Assembly: GCF_000092045.1 (NCBI RefSeq)
Contig: NC_007762.1
Location: 124,001-188,000 of the forward strand
Source of the DNA: Rhizobium etli CFN 42
GTDB taxonomy: Bacteria > Pseudomonadota > Alphaproteobacteria > Rhizobiales > Rhizobiaceae
Reading direction: 5' to 3'
DNA: 64,000 nucleotides
The position numbers and the translations under genes were made by a program. The first letter of the stretch is position 1, and each line of letters opens with the position of its first letter. Shown piece after piece: positions 26,230-36,057 of the stretch. The notes beneath the pieces are model-generated. The model was not told the DNA's origin, searched no databases, and saw nothing but the letters and a program-made list of their open reading frames with translations.

Positions 26230-27261
26230 ATGAAGAGAAGAGAGATAGAAGCGTTGCGCGAGCTGGTCAGCTGTGCGGCGGTGCTTGAGCATGCCGGGTT
26301 TGCAATAGACGCGAAGGAAAGCACACGGCGGGCAGTCAAATTCCGCCGCGGCGGCGAGATCGTCATCGTCACCTATGAAGGACGCGGATGGTTCGATCCT
26401 TTGTCCGACGCGAAAGGCGATGTGTTCCGGCTCGTCGAGCATCTCGATCGGGTCGGCTTTCTCGAAGGCGCCGAGCGGGTCGCGGCTCTCGTCGGGTTTC
26501 GGATCACGGAGCCGGAGTGGCAGCCCGCGAAAGATGGCGAGAGATGCGACCTATCCCTTTCCGATCGTTGGCAGACCCGCCGTCGTCTGTGGCCAGGTTC
26601 CGCGTCATGGCGATACCTCAATGGCGAGCGCCACGTGCCAACTTACGTGCTGCAAGCGGCGATTAAAGCTGACCTTCTGCGAGAGGGTCCGCAAGGCAGC
26701 ATGTGGGCGGCGCACCGAGACCAGGCGGGGGTCTTGACCGGCTGGGAAGCGCGGGGTCCGCAATACCGGGGTTTTGCATCCGGAGGAACCAAGGTTCTTT
26801 TCCGTTTCGGTTCGGACAGCGCTTCGCGCCTGGCCGTCACGGAAGCCGCGATCGATGCCATGAGCCTCGCGGCGATCGAGGGTTTGCGGGAGGGCACGCT
26901 TTATTTCAGCACCGGCGGGGGATGGTCGCCGGCCACGGAGGCAGCGTTGCGGGAGCTGGCCGCGAAAACTGGCGTCCAGATGGTAGCGGCGACGGACGCC
27001 AATCCGCAGGGCGACATGTTTGCCGAACGGCTGCGGACGCTTGCCGACGATGCCGGCTGCGACTGGACACGGCTTCGGCCGCCGGAAGATGACTGGAACG
27101 AAACCCTGAAGATCAGGGATAAGGAAAAGAGGGAAAGGATGGAAGGAGGAGGCGTGCCGCATGCGCGCCGCCTGCGTCAAGGGAGGCTTCGCCCGGCGGA
27201 ACCGGCCCTTGACGCTGACGGTCGCGATGCCGGCGGCAGCGAAGGGGTCATGAAGGGCTGA
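26230..27261 (+). CDS. DUF3991 and TOPRIM domain protein
   Basis: 343 aa with GGAAGGA just before the ATG. Residues 1-110 carry the zinc-less primase-like N-terminal region and DUF3991 (RRGGEIVIVTYEGRGWFDP, KGDVFRLVEHLDRVG). Residues 195-290 form a TOPRIM domain: LAVTEAAIDAMSLAAIE with the conserved Glu, STGGGWSP, and ATDANPQGD with the Asp pair. Such plasmid and phage proteins are presumed primase or DNA-processing factors. The basic C-terminus is unusually Gly/Arg-rich. Probably acts on plasmid DNA during replication or establishment; the exact reaction is not known. Confidence 0.82.
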   Translation: MKRREIEALRELVSCAAVLEHAGFAIDAKESTRRAVKFRRGGEIVIVTYEGRGWFDPLSDAKGDVFRLVEHLDRVGFLEGAERVAALVGFRITEPEWQPAKDGERCDLSLSDRWQTRRRLWPGSASWRYLNGERHVPTYVLQAAIKADLLREGPQGSMWAAHRDQAGVLTGWEARGPQYRGFASGGTKVLFRFGSDSASRLAVTEAAIDAMSLAAIEGLREGTLYFSTGGGWSPATEAALRELAAKTGVQMVAATDANPQGDMFAERLRTLADDAGCDWTRLRPPEDDWNETLKIRDKEKRERMEGGGVPHARRLRQGRLRPAEPALDADGRDAGGSEGVMKG

Positions 27262-27325
27262 AGAGGAAGGCAAGGTCGAGAGGACAGTGCCGCGCTTCGG
27301 TCCGAAACCTCCGAAGGAGCTGCAG

Positions 27326-27931
27326 ATGAACCCCTCTCCCGCAATCCGAAAAGTTTTCCAGGGCGTCGCAAGCCGACCACAGATGTTCCGCATGTTTGAC
27401 CGTCATCTCCAGCGGCCGAACCGTTGGGAGGACGACGCAATGCCGCTCTATGCCGGCGAATGGTTCGAGATCGGCGAGGCCGAGCACGACTACATGTTCG
27501 AAATCCTGCCGCCGCTCTGGATCCGCGGTTCGATGTTCGCGATGCGCGAGTTCCTGACCGGCTCGGTGACGTCAGTGTTCTTCGCACTCCGGATCGACGA
27601 GGCGATCCGCTATTTTCACGGCTATTGCGACCTTGCCGATCAATCGTCCGTCGAGACCATGCGCCTAGCGATTATCGAGCGCGAGAGCCCCCCGGTCCGG
27701 GCCATGACGCGCGCGGAACGCCTCGAGCACATCTGGAGCACTACGGCGGACGACTATCGCGGCTATGCGGGCGAGCGCTGGCCGGAGGCCTCGCGCGGCA
27801 AGCGCACCCTGATGATCTACGGCGGTAAAGGCGGCGCCGTCCTAAAGCTGCTGGAAGACCTCAGCGACGACGAGATCGCCGCCAAGCTGCCGGTACAACT
27901 GCGCCACCTCCCCTCGCCTATCGCGGCTTGA
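27326..27931 (+). CDS. DUF1419 domain protein
   Basis: 201 aa from ATG 27326, chosen for GAAGGAG 6 bases upstream. It contains VFQGVASRPQMFRMFDRHL, LYAGEWFEIGEAEHDYMFEI, PPLWIRGSMFAMREFLTGSV and SVFFALRI, the DUF1419 pattern seen on rhizobial plasmids. Soluble, no signal peptide. Lies between the TOPRIM and helicase genes on the same strand, so probably co-transcribed. Function unknown. Confidence 0.75.
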   Translation: MNPSPAIRKVFQGVASRPQMFRMFDRHLQRPNRWEDDAMPLYAGEWFEIGEAEHDYMFEILPPLWIRGSMFAMREFLTGSVTSVFFALRIDEAIRYFHGYCDLADQSSVETMRLAIIERESPPVRAMTRAERLEHIWSTTADDYRGYAGERWPEASRGKRTLMIYGGKGGAVLKLLEDLSDDEIAAKLPVQLRHLPSPIAA

Positions 27932-28077
27932 GAGTTTCCGATTGCATCCGGGCGCGAAGCAATGGCGCTCGGCCAGCAATAGCCGCGCAGCCCATGCCGG
28001 CGGCCCCTTCCCCCCCTTCGCGTTCCTCGACTGCCCCTTGCGGCAGATCGATGACGCTCGCTTACAAGGAGCTTTCG

Positions 28078-31000
28078 ATGAGCAACGATCCCTTCACCCT
28101 CGATATGTTTGGTAGCAGCGCTTTGTCATCAGGACTTGGTCTTGGCGTCACCGCGTTCGGCGGTTTCGCCGCCAACGACGACGAGCCCAACCCGACCCCG
28201 CCCTCTCCTGCGCCGGCGCGGGCTCTGCCGGCGACCAACCGGCCGGTCCCGCGAAAGCAAGGGCAGCGCACCAACTTCTATTTCGACGATGGCGACCGCG
28301 AGCTCGCCGCGACGTGGAAGGAGCGGGCACGCATCAATGTCGCGGCCATCCTCACCGCAAACGAAATCGAGAAGATGAACCTGCCGGCGACCCCGGCCGC
28401 GCAGGCGAGGCTGATCCGCTTCACTGGTTTCGGCGCCGGTGAGCTTGCGAATGGCATGTTCCGGCGGCCGGGAGAACCCGACTTCCGCGCAGGCTGGGAC
28501 GATCTCGGCAACTCGCTGGAGACAGCGGTCAGCGAGGGCGAGTACGCGTCGCTCGCCCGTTGCACCCAATATGCCCACTTCACCCCCGAATTCGTCATTC
28601 GGGCAATCTGGATGGGCATTCAACGTCTCGGCTGGCGCGGCGGCCGCGTGCTGGAGCCGGGTATCGGCACCGGGCTCTTTCCTGCGCTGATGCCGAAACA
28701 ATATCGCCAACTGAGCTACGTCACCGGGATCGAGCTCGATCCCGTCACGGCCCGTATCGTGAAACAGCTCCAGCCGAAGGCGCGCATCATCAATGGAGAC
28801 TTCGCGCGCACCGACCTCAATGCGATCTACGATCTTGCCATCGGCAACCCGCCCTTCTCCGACCGGACCGTTCGCTCCGACCGGCAATATCGTTCGCTGG
28901 GCCTTCGGCTGCACGATTACTTCATCGCCCGGTCGATCGATCTCCTGAAACCGGGCGCCCTGGCCTCCTTTGTCACCAGCGCCGGCACCATGGACAAGGT
29001 GGATGGCACTGCCCGCGAGCATATCGCCCAGTCCGCCGACCTAATCGCCGCGATCCGACTGCCCGAAGGCAGTTTTCGGCGCGACGCCGGAACCGACGTC
29101 GTGGTCGACGTCCTCTTCTTCCGTAAGCGCAAAGCAGGCGAGCCGGAAGGCGACGTTTCGTGGCTCGACTTGGAGGAAGTCCGACCGGCTGCCGAGGACG
29201 AGGGGGCGATCCGCGTGAACCGGTGGTTCGCGCAGCATCCGGACTTTGTTCTCGGCGATCATGCCCTGACCTCCGGCCCGTTCGGGGAGACCTATACGTG
29301 CCGGCCACGCGCCGACGAGGAGCTCGACGCGGCACTGACTGGAGCCATCGCGCTTCTTCCAGAAGGCCTTTATGACGGCGAACCGACGGCCATCGACATC
29401 GATCTGGAGGATGAGCTTGCCGAGATCGTCGATCTCCGGCCCGACAACGCCATGGTGCGCGAGGGCAGCTATTTTGTCGATGTTGGGCATGATCTCATGC
29501 AGGTCGTCGATGGCGAGCCTATTCCTGTTCAGGTGCGCAAGGCCCGCAGCGGCGAGGGAGTTTCGGAAAAGCATGTCCGGATCATTCGCAAACTGATCCC
29601 GATCCGCGATGCCGTGCGCGACGTCCTGAAAGCCCAGGAACTGGACCGGCCGTGGCGCGAGCTGCAGGTGCGGCTGCGCATCGCCTGGTCGAGCTTCGTC
29701 CGCGATTTTGGCCCGATCAACCACACCACTGTTTCGATCATGGAGGATGAGACGACCGGCGAGGTTCGTGAAACCCATCGCCAGCCGAACCTTATGCCCT
29801 TCCGCGATGACCCCGATTGCTGGCTGGTCGCCTCCATCGAGGACTATGACCTCGAAACCGATACCGCCAGGCCCGGGCCGATTTTCTCCGAGCGCGTCAT
29901 CGCGCCCCCTTCCCCGCCCGTCATCACCTCCGCCGCCGATGCCTTGGCCGTCGTCCTCAACGAGCGCGGTCGGCTCGATCTCGATCATATCGCCGAGCTT
30001 CTGCATTGCGACACGGATGCGGTTCTCGATGCGCTCGGTGACGCAATCTTTCGCGATCCGGCCGATGGCTCCTGGCAAACTTCGGACGCCTATCTCTCCG
30101 GCGCCGTGCGCACCAAGCTTGAGATTGCGGAAGCCGCCGCCGGCCTCGATGCTGCCTATGATCGAAACGTCCGTGCGCTTCAGGCGGTGCAGCCCGTCGA
30201 CCTTCGCCCCTCGGACATCACTGCTCGGCTGGGTGCGCCCTGGATTCCAGCTGCCGATATCGTCGAGTTCGTGCAAGAGACGATGGGTGCGGAGATCAGG
30301 ATCCACCACATGCCGGAACTGGGCTCCTGGACCGTCGAGGCGCGGCAGCTCGGATGGACGGCGGCAGGCACGTCCGAATGGGGCACCGATCGCCGGCACG
30401 CCGGCGAACTGCTTGCCGATGCGCTGAACAGCCGCGTGCCGCAGATCTTCGACGTGTTCAAAGACGCCGATGGTGAGCGGCGCGTTCTGAACGTCGTCGA
30501 TACCGAGGCCGCCCGCGACAAGCTCCAGAAGATCAAGCAGGCGTTTCAGAATTGGGTCTGGACCGATCCTGATCGCACCGACCGACTGGCGCGGGTCTAC
30601 AACGACCGCTTCAACAACATCGCCCCACGAAAATTCGACGGCTCGCACCTGAAACTTCCCGGCGCCTCTGGCGCCTTTGTTCTTTATGGGCACCAGAAAC
30701 GCGGCATCTGGCGGATCATCTCATCGGGTTCTACCTATCTCGCGCACGCTGTCGGCGCCGGCAAGACGATGACCATGGCGGCCGCGATCATGGAACAGCG
30801 CCGGCTCGGTCTGATCGCCAAGGCGATGGTGGTCGTGCCGAGCCATTGCCTGGCGCAGGCGGCCCGCGAGTTCTTGGCGCTCTATCCCAATGCACGAATC
30901 CTCGTCGCCGACGAAACGAACTTCACGAAGGAGAAGCGGGCTCGCTTCCTCAGCCGCGCGGCGACCGCCACGTGGGACGCGATCATCATCACCCATTCGG

Positions 31001-33177
31001 CGTTCCGGTTCATCGCCGTGCCGCCGGCGTTCGAACAGCAGATGATCCAGGACGAGCTCGAGCTCTACGAGGAGTTGCTGACCAAGGTCGACAGCGAGGA
31101 CCGTGTCTCCCGCAAGCGTCTGGAGCGGCTCAAGGAGGGACTGAAGGAACGACTGGAGGCGCTGTCCACGCGCAAGGACGGCCTGTTGACCATTTCCGAG
31201 ATCGGCGTCGACCAGATTATCGTCGATGAGGCGCAGGAATTCAGAAAACTTTCCTTCGCCACCAACATGTCGACCTTAAAAGGCGTCGATCCGAACGGAT
31301 CGCAGCGTGCCTGGGACCTCTACGTCAAGTCCCGCTTCATCGAGACGAAGAATCCTGGCCGCGCTCTGGTTCTTGCGTCCGGCACGCCAATCACCAATAC
31401 GCTTGGCGAGATGTTCTCGGTTCAACGTCTGCTCGGCCACGCGGCGCTGGCCGAACGGGGCCTGCATGAATTCGACGCCTGGGCCTCGACCTTCGGTGAC
31501 ACGACGACGGAACTGGAGATCCAACCATCCGGCAAATACAAGCCCGTCAGCCGCTTCGCCTCCTTCGTCAACGTCCCTGAGCTAATCGCCATGTTCCGGT
31601 CTTTCGCCGATGTGGTGATGCCCGCGGATCTCCGCGACTACGTCAAGGTGCCTGATATCTCGACCGGTCGGCGGCAGATCCTGACAGCGAAACCGACGCA
31701 GGCCTTCAAGAATTATCAGGTGATCCTCGACGCCCGTATCAAGGCGATCGAGATGCGCGAGGGGCCGGCACAGCCCGGCGACGATATCCTGCTCTCCGTC
31801 ATCACCGACGGTCGCCATGCCGCTATCGACTTGCGCCTGGTCGACGCGGACAATGACAACGAGCCGGACAACAAGCTCAACCTGCTCGTCCAGAACGCCT
31901 TCCGCATTTGGCAGGAGACGTCGCAAAGCACGTTTGTGCGACCCGACGGCAAGCCCTACGATCTCTCAGGTGCGGCGCAGATGATCTTTTCGGATCTCGG
32001 CACAATAAATGTCGAGAAGAGCCGCGGTTTTTCCGCTTACCGTTGGATCAGGGATGAGCTCGTGCGCCTGGGTGTTCCGGCATCCGAAATCGCCTTCATG
32101 CAGGACTACAAGAAGACTGAGGCGAAGCAGCGTCTATTCGCCGACGTCCGCGCCGGCAAAATCCGCTTCTTGATCGGCTCGTCGGACACCATGGGTACCG
32201 GCGTCAATGCCCAGCTCCGTCTCAAGGCGCTGCATCATCTCGACGTCCCCTGGCTGCCTTCGCAGATCGAACAGCGGGAGGGCCGGATCGTGCGCCAGGG
32301 CAATCAGCACGACGAGGTCGATATCTTCGCTTATGCCACACAAGGCTCGCTGGACGCCAGCATGTGGCAGAACAACGAACGCAAGGCCCGCTTTATCGCC
32401 GCGGCCTTGTCCGGCGACACATCGATCCGCCGGCTGGAAGATCTCGGCGAAGGGGCGGCCAACCAGTTCGCCATGGCAAAGGCGATTGCCAGCGGCGACG
32501 AGCGATTGATGCAGAAGGCGGGACTCGAGGCGGACATTGCCCGTCTTGAACGGCTGCGCGCAGCGCATGACGACGATCAGTATGCGGTGCGCCGGCAGAT
32601 CCGCGACGCCGAACGCGATATCGAGATCTCGGAGCGGCGTATCATGGAAATCGGCAAGGACATCGACCGCCTCGTTCCGACCGCGGCCGACGCCTTTGCC
32701 ATGACCATCGTCGGCAAGGCTCACCACGAGCGGAAGCTCGCCGGCCGTGCGCTGATGAAGGAAATTCTCACCCTCGTCCAGCTCCAGCAGGAGCAGGAAG
32801 TCGTCATCGCCTCGATTGGCGGATTCGATCTCGTCTATTCCGGTGAGCGGTTCGGCAAGGGTGACGATTATCGCTATTCGACCCTGCTTCAGCGCACCGG
32901 CGCGGACTACGAGATCGAGTTGCCGGTGACCGTGACGCCGCTCGGCGCCGTCTCCCGCCTCGAGCACGCGCTCGAGGGTTTTGGCGAGGAGCAGGAACGC
33001 TATCGCCATCGACTGTATGACGCCCACCGGCGCCTTGCCTCCTACCGCTCGCGCAAGGGCGGCCTGTTTGCGTTTTCGGAAGAACTCGCCGAGAAGCGCC
33101 GGCAGCTATGGGACGTCGACGAGGCGCTTGCAGCCGTGGCTCGCGAGGAGGGCTTATCCGCCTCGGAAGCGGCCTGA
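28078..33177 (+). CDS. DNA methyltransferase-helicase fusion protein
   Basis: 1699 aa from ATG 28078 (AAGGAG 6 bases upstream); the frame is open for 50 more codons without a site. An N-terminal Pro-rich linker comes first. Residues about 185-400 form an N6-adenine methyltransferase: VLEPGIGTGLFPALM (SAM binding, about 192) and AIGNPPFSDR (catalytic NPPF, about 257). Residues 880-1450 form an SF2 helicase: LAHAVGAGKTMTMA (Walker A), IIVDEAQEFRK (DEAQ), LASGTPITN, and QIEQREGRIVRQGNQ (motif VI). A coiled-coil C-terminus follows. The fusion recalls phage P1 DarB and large plasmid methylase-helicases. Next to ArdC in the leading region, an antirestriction role is inferred. Confidence 0.85.
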   Translation: MSNDPFTLDMFGSSALSSGLGLGVTAFGGFAANDDEPNPTPPSPAPARALPATNRPVPRKQGQRTNFYFDDGDRELAATWKERARINVAAILTANEIEKMNLPATPAAQARLIRFTGFGAGELANGMFRRPGEPDFRAGWDDLGNSLETAVSEGEYASLARCTQYAHFTPEFVIRAIWMGIQRLGWRGGRVLEPGIGTGLFPALMPKQYRQLSYVTGIELDPVTARIVKQLQPKARIINGDFARTDLNAIYDLAIGNPPFSDRTVRSDRQYRSLGLRLHDYFIARSIDLLKPGALASFVTSAGTMDKVDGTAREHIAQSADLIAAIRLPEGSFRRDAGTDVVVDVLFFRKRKAGEPEGDVSWLDLEEVRPAAEDEGAIRVNRWFAQHPDFVLGDHALTSGPFGETYTCRPRADEELDAALTGAIALLPEGLYDGEPTAIDIDLEDELAEIVDLRPDNAMVREGSYFVDVGHDLMQVVDGEPIPVQVRKARSGEGVSEKHVRIIRKLIPIRDAVRDVLKAQELDRPWRELQVRLRIAWSSFVRDFGPINHTTVSIMEDETTGEVRETHRQPNLMPFRDDPDCWLVASIEDYDLETDTARPGPIFSERVIAPPSPPVITSAADALAVVLNERGRLDLDHIAELLHCDTDAVLDALGDAIFRDPADGSWQTSDAYLSGAVRTKLEIAEAAAGLDAAYDRNVRALQAVQPVDLRPSDITARLGAPWIPAADIVEFVQETMGAEIRIHHMPELGSWTVEARQLGWTAAGTSEWGTDRRHAGELLADALNSRVPQIFDVFKDADGERRVLNVVDTEAARDKLQKIKQAFQNWVWTDPDRTDRLARVYNDRFNNIAPRKFDGSHLKLPGASGAFVLYGHQKRGIWRIISSGSTYLAHAVGAGKTMTMAAAIMEQRRLGLIAKAMVVVPSHCLAQAAREFLALYPNARILVADETNFTKEKRARFLSRAATATWDAIIITHSAFRFIAVPPAFEQQMIQDELELYEELLTKVDSEDRVSRKRLERLKEGLKERLEALSTRKDGLLTISEIGVDQIIVDEAQEFRKLSFATNMSTLKGVDPNGSQRAWDLYVKSRFIETKNPGRALVLASGTPITNTLGEMFSVQRLLGHAALAERGLHEFDAWASTFGDTTTELEIQPSGKYKPVSRFASFVNVPELIAMFRSFADVVMPADLRDYVKVPDISTGRRQILTAKPTQAFKNYQVILDARIKAIEMREGPAQPGDDILLSVITDGRHAAIDLRLVDADNDNEPDNKLNLLVQNAFRIWQETSQSTFVRPDGKPYDLSGAAQMIFSDLGTINVEKSRGFSAYRWIRDELVRLGVPASEIAFMQDYKKTEAKQRLFADVRAGKIRFLIGSSDTMGTGVNAQLRLKALHHLDVPWLPSQIEQREGRIVRQGNQHDEVDIFAYATQGSLDASMWQNNERKARFIAAALSGDTSIRRLEDLGEGAANQFAMAKAIASGDERLMQKAGLEADIARLERLRAAHDDDQYAVRRQIRDAERDIEISERRIMEIGKDIDRLVPTAADAFAMTIVGKAHHERKLAGRALMKEILTLVQLQQEQEVVIASIGGFDLVYSGERFGKGDDYRYSTLLQRTGADYEIELPVTVTPLGAVSRLEHALEGFGEEQERYRHRLYDAHRRLASYRSRKGGLFAFSEELAEKRRQLWDVDEALAAVAREEGLSASEAA

Positions 33178-33743
33178 GGTCCGACGCCATGCCGGACCTC
33201 CGTCCGCTCTGGTTTTGGAAGCGCTGCAGCATTCACATAGCTGCAGTGCACAAAAAGTGTTTTCCAAGTGGTCAAAAATCAAGCATAACGCACACAGCTG
33301 ATGCACATGGCGGCTTTCCTCCCAGTTCCGCCGCAGCAGCTGTTCCCCTCTGGAGGTTTATTGACCTTCACACTTCATGGGCCGCGGTTTCCGCTGGCCC
33401 ATTTTTTTATCTCCCATCTTATCCCGATCGATATCCAGTCGCGTGCAAGCCGACGCTTCAGCCGCCGAAATGAGAGGCAAGCAGGGGAGAGAAGAAGGAA
33501 GAGGGAGATGAACCGGTCGCAGAGCAGTCCGCCGGTCGCCGCTGACGCTCAACCGCCGCCTCCGCATCCCGGCCACTCGTCCTTCGCAGGGCTGTCAGAC
33601 CCGCTCGTCCTTCGTGGCAGCAATGCTCGGCCGCAGTTGCACCCGACCGCCCGCTCCGCGGTCCGGGAATTGTCTTCGAAAAGAATGAAGACGCGAGAAG
33701 GGCCGGCAGAGGGCCGTGTCCAATCCCCGAGAAGGAGTATCCC
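33178..33743. other. Gap with a terminator, before the parB-like gene
   Basis: 566 bases with no supportable gene. It contains the hairpin at 33377-33408. A smaller inverted repeat (GTCTTC..GAAGAC) lies about 70 bases before the parB-like start. Confidence 0.5.
33377..33408 (+). terminator. Rho-independent terminator
   Basis: ATGGGCC (33377-33383) pairs with GGCCCAT (33396-33402), with an inner GCGG/CCGC extension, followed by a run of seven T. It ends transcription about 200 bases after the helicase gene. Confidence 0.8.
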
Positions 33744-35486
33744 ATGCAATTGATGAAGGTCGATCCGCGTGCGCTGAAGGACAACCCAGATAACACGCGC
33801 CAGTCGAAGTCGACGCCGCAGGCCGACGCCCTGCTTCTGGCGACGATCAAGGCCGTCGGCGTGATCCAGCCGCCAGTCATTTTCCCGGAAGCAGGCGGCA
33901 ACGGCTACGTCATCGAAGCCGGCCACCGGCGCACCCGCATGGCGATCGCCGCCGGGATCGAGGAAATCGACGTGATCGTCGTCGAGGCGGCCAACGACAA
34001 CGGCGCCATGCGCTCGATGGTCGAGAACATCGCGCGCGAGCCGCTCAATCCGGTCGATCAATGGCGGGGCATCGAGCGGCTGGTCACGCTCGGCTGGACA
34101 GAGGAGGCGATCGCCGTGGCGCTTGCCCTCCCCGTCCGCCAGATCCGCAAGCTCCGTCTGCTCGCCAACGTGCTGCCTTCCATGCTCGACCAGATGGCGA
34201 AGGGGGACATGCCCAACGAGCAGCAACTGAGGACGATCGCGGCCGCATCGTCCGAGGAGCAGAAGGAGGTCTGGAAAGCCCACAAGCCGAAGAAGGGCGA
34301 CACGGCAGCCTGGTGGCAGATCGCCAACGGCCTCTCGAAAACCCGCATGTATGCTCGCGATGCAAGCTTCGGCGACGATCTTCGCCTCGCTTACGGTATC
34401 GAGTGGGCCGAGGACCTGTTCGGCCCGGCCGATCAGGACAATCGCTACACCACCAATGTTGAGGCTTTCCTCGGCGCCCAGCAGGAGTGGATGGCGAGTA
34501 GCCTTCCGAAGAAGGGCGCAATCGTCGAGGTCAACAACTGGGGACAGCCCGACCTGCCCAAGAAGGCCGAACGCATCTACGGCAAGCCGGCCAAGGGCGA
34601 TTGCACCGCGATGTATCTCGATCGCGACGGCAAGGTGCAGAGCGTCCACTACCGGATGCCGGAGCCAAGGAAAACCGATGGGCGACCCGGCCCCGCCGGT
34701 GACGCTTCGACGGAGCCCGACGACGACATTAATGTCGTCGGCAAGACCAGGCCCGAGGTCACGCAGAAGGGCCAGGACATGATCGGTGATTTCCGTACCG
34801 ATGCGCTGCATGAGGCGCTCGCCCGGGCGCCGATCGAGGATGACATGCTGATGGCGCTCCTGGTCATGGCCTTCGCCGGCACCAATGTTCGGGTCGATTC
34901 CGGCGCCAACGACACCGTGTTCGGGCCGAAGCGTTTCCAGCGTCATGTCGCGCGCCTCTATTCCGCGGATGGAAGCTTGTCGTTCGACATGGACAGCGTG
35001 CGTGTCGCCGCCCGCTCCGTTCTCATAGATGTACTCTCATGCCGGCGCGGCATGTCGAACAGTGGCGTCGTCTCGCGCATTGCCGGTGACGCGATCGGCG
35101 CGGACGGTTTCCTTCCGAACATGGGAACAGAGGATTTCCTCTTGTGCCTGTCGCGTCAGGCGCTGGAAGCCGCAGCCAAGTCGGTCAATCTCGTCCCGCG
35201 GGCGCGAGTCCGCGAAACCCGCGCGGCACTCGTCGACCACTTCGCGGCCGATGCTGCCTTCGTCCTTCGGGCGGCGCTGTTTGCGCCTGACCCGAAGGAC
35301 ATCGCAGATCTCATGAAACACACCGATGATGTCGCGGGCGACGATAGCGACGGTGCTGAAGGCGAGAGCATCGGTGTCGACGGGCTCGATCCGATGGAGA
35401 CGGGACATGACGATCCCGTCGCCGACCTGGTGAGTAATGCGGCCTCCGACGAGGAGGAAACTGCCTACGGCATCGCGGCGGAATAG
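33744..35486 (+). CDS. ParB/RepB/Spo0J family protein, large form
   Basis: 580 aa; GAGAAGGAG upstream of ATG. Residues 1-100 are the ParB N-terminal domain: LKDNPDNTRQSKS, VIQPPVIF, GHRRTRMAIAAG (box II, about residue 58) and MVENIAREPLNPVDQW. A helix-turn-helix region follows (GWTEEAIAVALALPVRQIRKL). The long C-terminal half (about 300 residues) is unlike chromosomal ParB and ends in an acidic tail. No parA lies next to it, so plasmid partition is less likely than a DNA-binding or nuclease-like accessory role. Such large ParB-like proteins are usual on rhizobial plasmids beside ArdC and DUF genes. Confidence 0.85.
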   Translation: MQLMKVDPRALKDNPDNTRQSKSTPQADALLLATIKAVGVIQPPVIFPEAGGNGYVIEAGHRRTRMAIAAGIEEIDVIVVEAANDNGAMRSMVENIAREPLNPVDQWRGIERLVTLGWTEEAIAVALALPVRQIRKLRLLANVLPSMLDQMAKGDMPNEQQLRTIAAASSEEQKEVWKAHKPKKGDTAAWWQIANGLSKTRMYARDASFGDDLRLAYGIEWAEDLFGPADQDNRYTTNVEAFLGAQQEWMASSLPKKGAIVEVNNWGQPDLPKKAERIYGKPAKGDCTAMYLDRDGKVQSVHYRMPEPRKTDGRPGPAGDASTEPDDDINVVGKTRPEVTQKGQDMIGDFRTDALHEALARAPIEDDMLMALLVMAFAGTNVRVDSGANDTVFGPKRFQRHVARLYSADGSLSFDMDSVRVAARSVLIDVLSCRRGMSNSGVVSRIAGDAIGADGFLPNMGTEDFLLCLSRQALEAAAKSVNLVPRARVRETRAALVDHFAADAAFVLRAALFAPDPKDIADLMKHTDDVAGDDSDGAEGESIGVDGLDPMETGHDDPVADLVSNAASDEEETAYGIAAE

Positions 35487-35516
35487 CCGCCGCCCCGTCC
35501 TTCTCCGCTTGACCTT

Positions 35517-35545
35517 CCGCCGCCGGTCCTCCCGGCGGCGGTTTC
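35517..35545 (+). terminator. Hairpin after the parB-like gene
   Basis: CCGCCGCCGG (35517-35526) pairs with CCGGCGGCGG (35532-35541), a 10-bp stem with a 5-base loop, followed by TTTCGTTT. Terminator-like, or a processing point before the next gene, 36 bases on. Confidence 0.65.
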
Positions 35546-35580
35546 GTTTCCACCACCCGCAAAATTTGAAGGAGGATGCG

Positions 35581-36057
35581 ATGTCCGCGTCTCTGATTTA
35601 TGATCTCGCCCCGATCGGCTCCACCGTTGCCTGGTCGGATGGTACCCCACGGCCGCCCGAGCGCCACAAGAAGAAGCTGTCAGCTTGGCAAACGCGCAAT
35701 AGCCAAGGCCGGCTGATCCGCAAGGAAGGCAAGCGCGGCGTCGGCGCCACCAGCCTGACACCGTGTTTCACGCTGCATGAAGGCAATCTCGGCGCAAATG
35801 GCATCATTACCGTCCGGATCCACCGGACCTTTTCGCTCGACAGCGGCCTGACGTTCAAAGTCGTCGAGCGTCCCACCCTTGGATCTGTTCGCATCTTCGA
35901 TCGCCCCGGCGCCAATGCCGAACTCGTTCACCTGGCAACGCATCGGCAGGCGGCTGCGGAATGGCTCAGCCGGCATGGATATCCCCACGCCATTCTCGAG
36001 GAGGTGACTGCCGACGAGGTCGCCGCCGATCATATCGAAGGGAGGGCTGCAGCATGA
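35581..36057 (+). CDS. Conserved hypothetical protein
   Basis: 158 aa; GAAGGAGG upstream of ATG 35581. It reads MSASLIYDLAPIGSTVAWS, then PPERHKKKLSAWQTRNSQG, TSLTPCFTLHEG and ADEVAADHIEG. No membrane segment. It overlaps the next gene by 4 bases (ATGA), starting a chain of four tightly coupled genes (35581-37698). I do not know its function. Confidence 0.65.
   Translation: MSASLIYDLAPIGSTVAWSDGTPRPPERHKKKLSAWQTRNSQGRLIRKEGKRGVGATSLTPCFTLHEGNLGANGIITVRIHRTFSLDSGLTFKVVERPTLGSVRIFDRPGANAELVHLATHRQAAAEWLSRHGYPHAILEEVTADEVAADHIEGRAAA

Noticed and set aside
28129..33027. Long open frames opposite the methylase-helicase gene (for example 29041-30693 and 32134-33027, - strand)
   Set aside because: They are antisense shadows of a high-GC gene with clear domains; their translations have no recognisable motif and no ribosome sites.
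33301..33753. 150-codon open frame before the parB-like gene
   Set aside because: Composition is that of translated non-coding high-GC DNA, it spans a terminator and overlaps the well-supported parB-like start.
33744..35486. Plasmid partition or repABC locus
   Set aside because: No parA/repA next to the ParB-like gene and no repC or repB arrangement; the long C-terminal half differs from partition ParB proteins.
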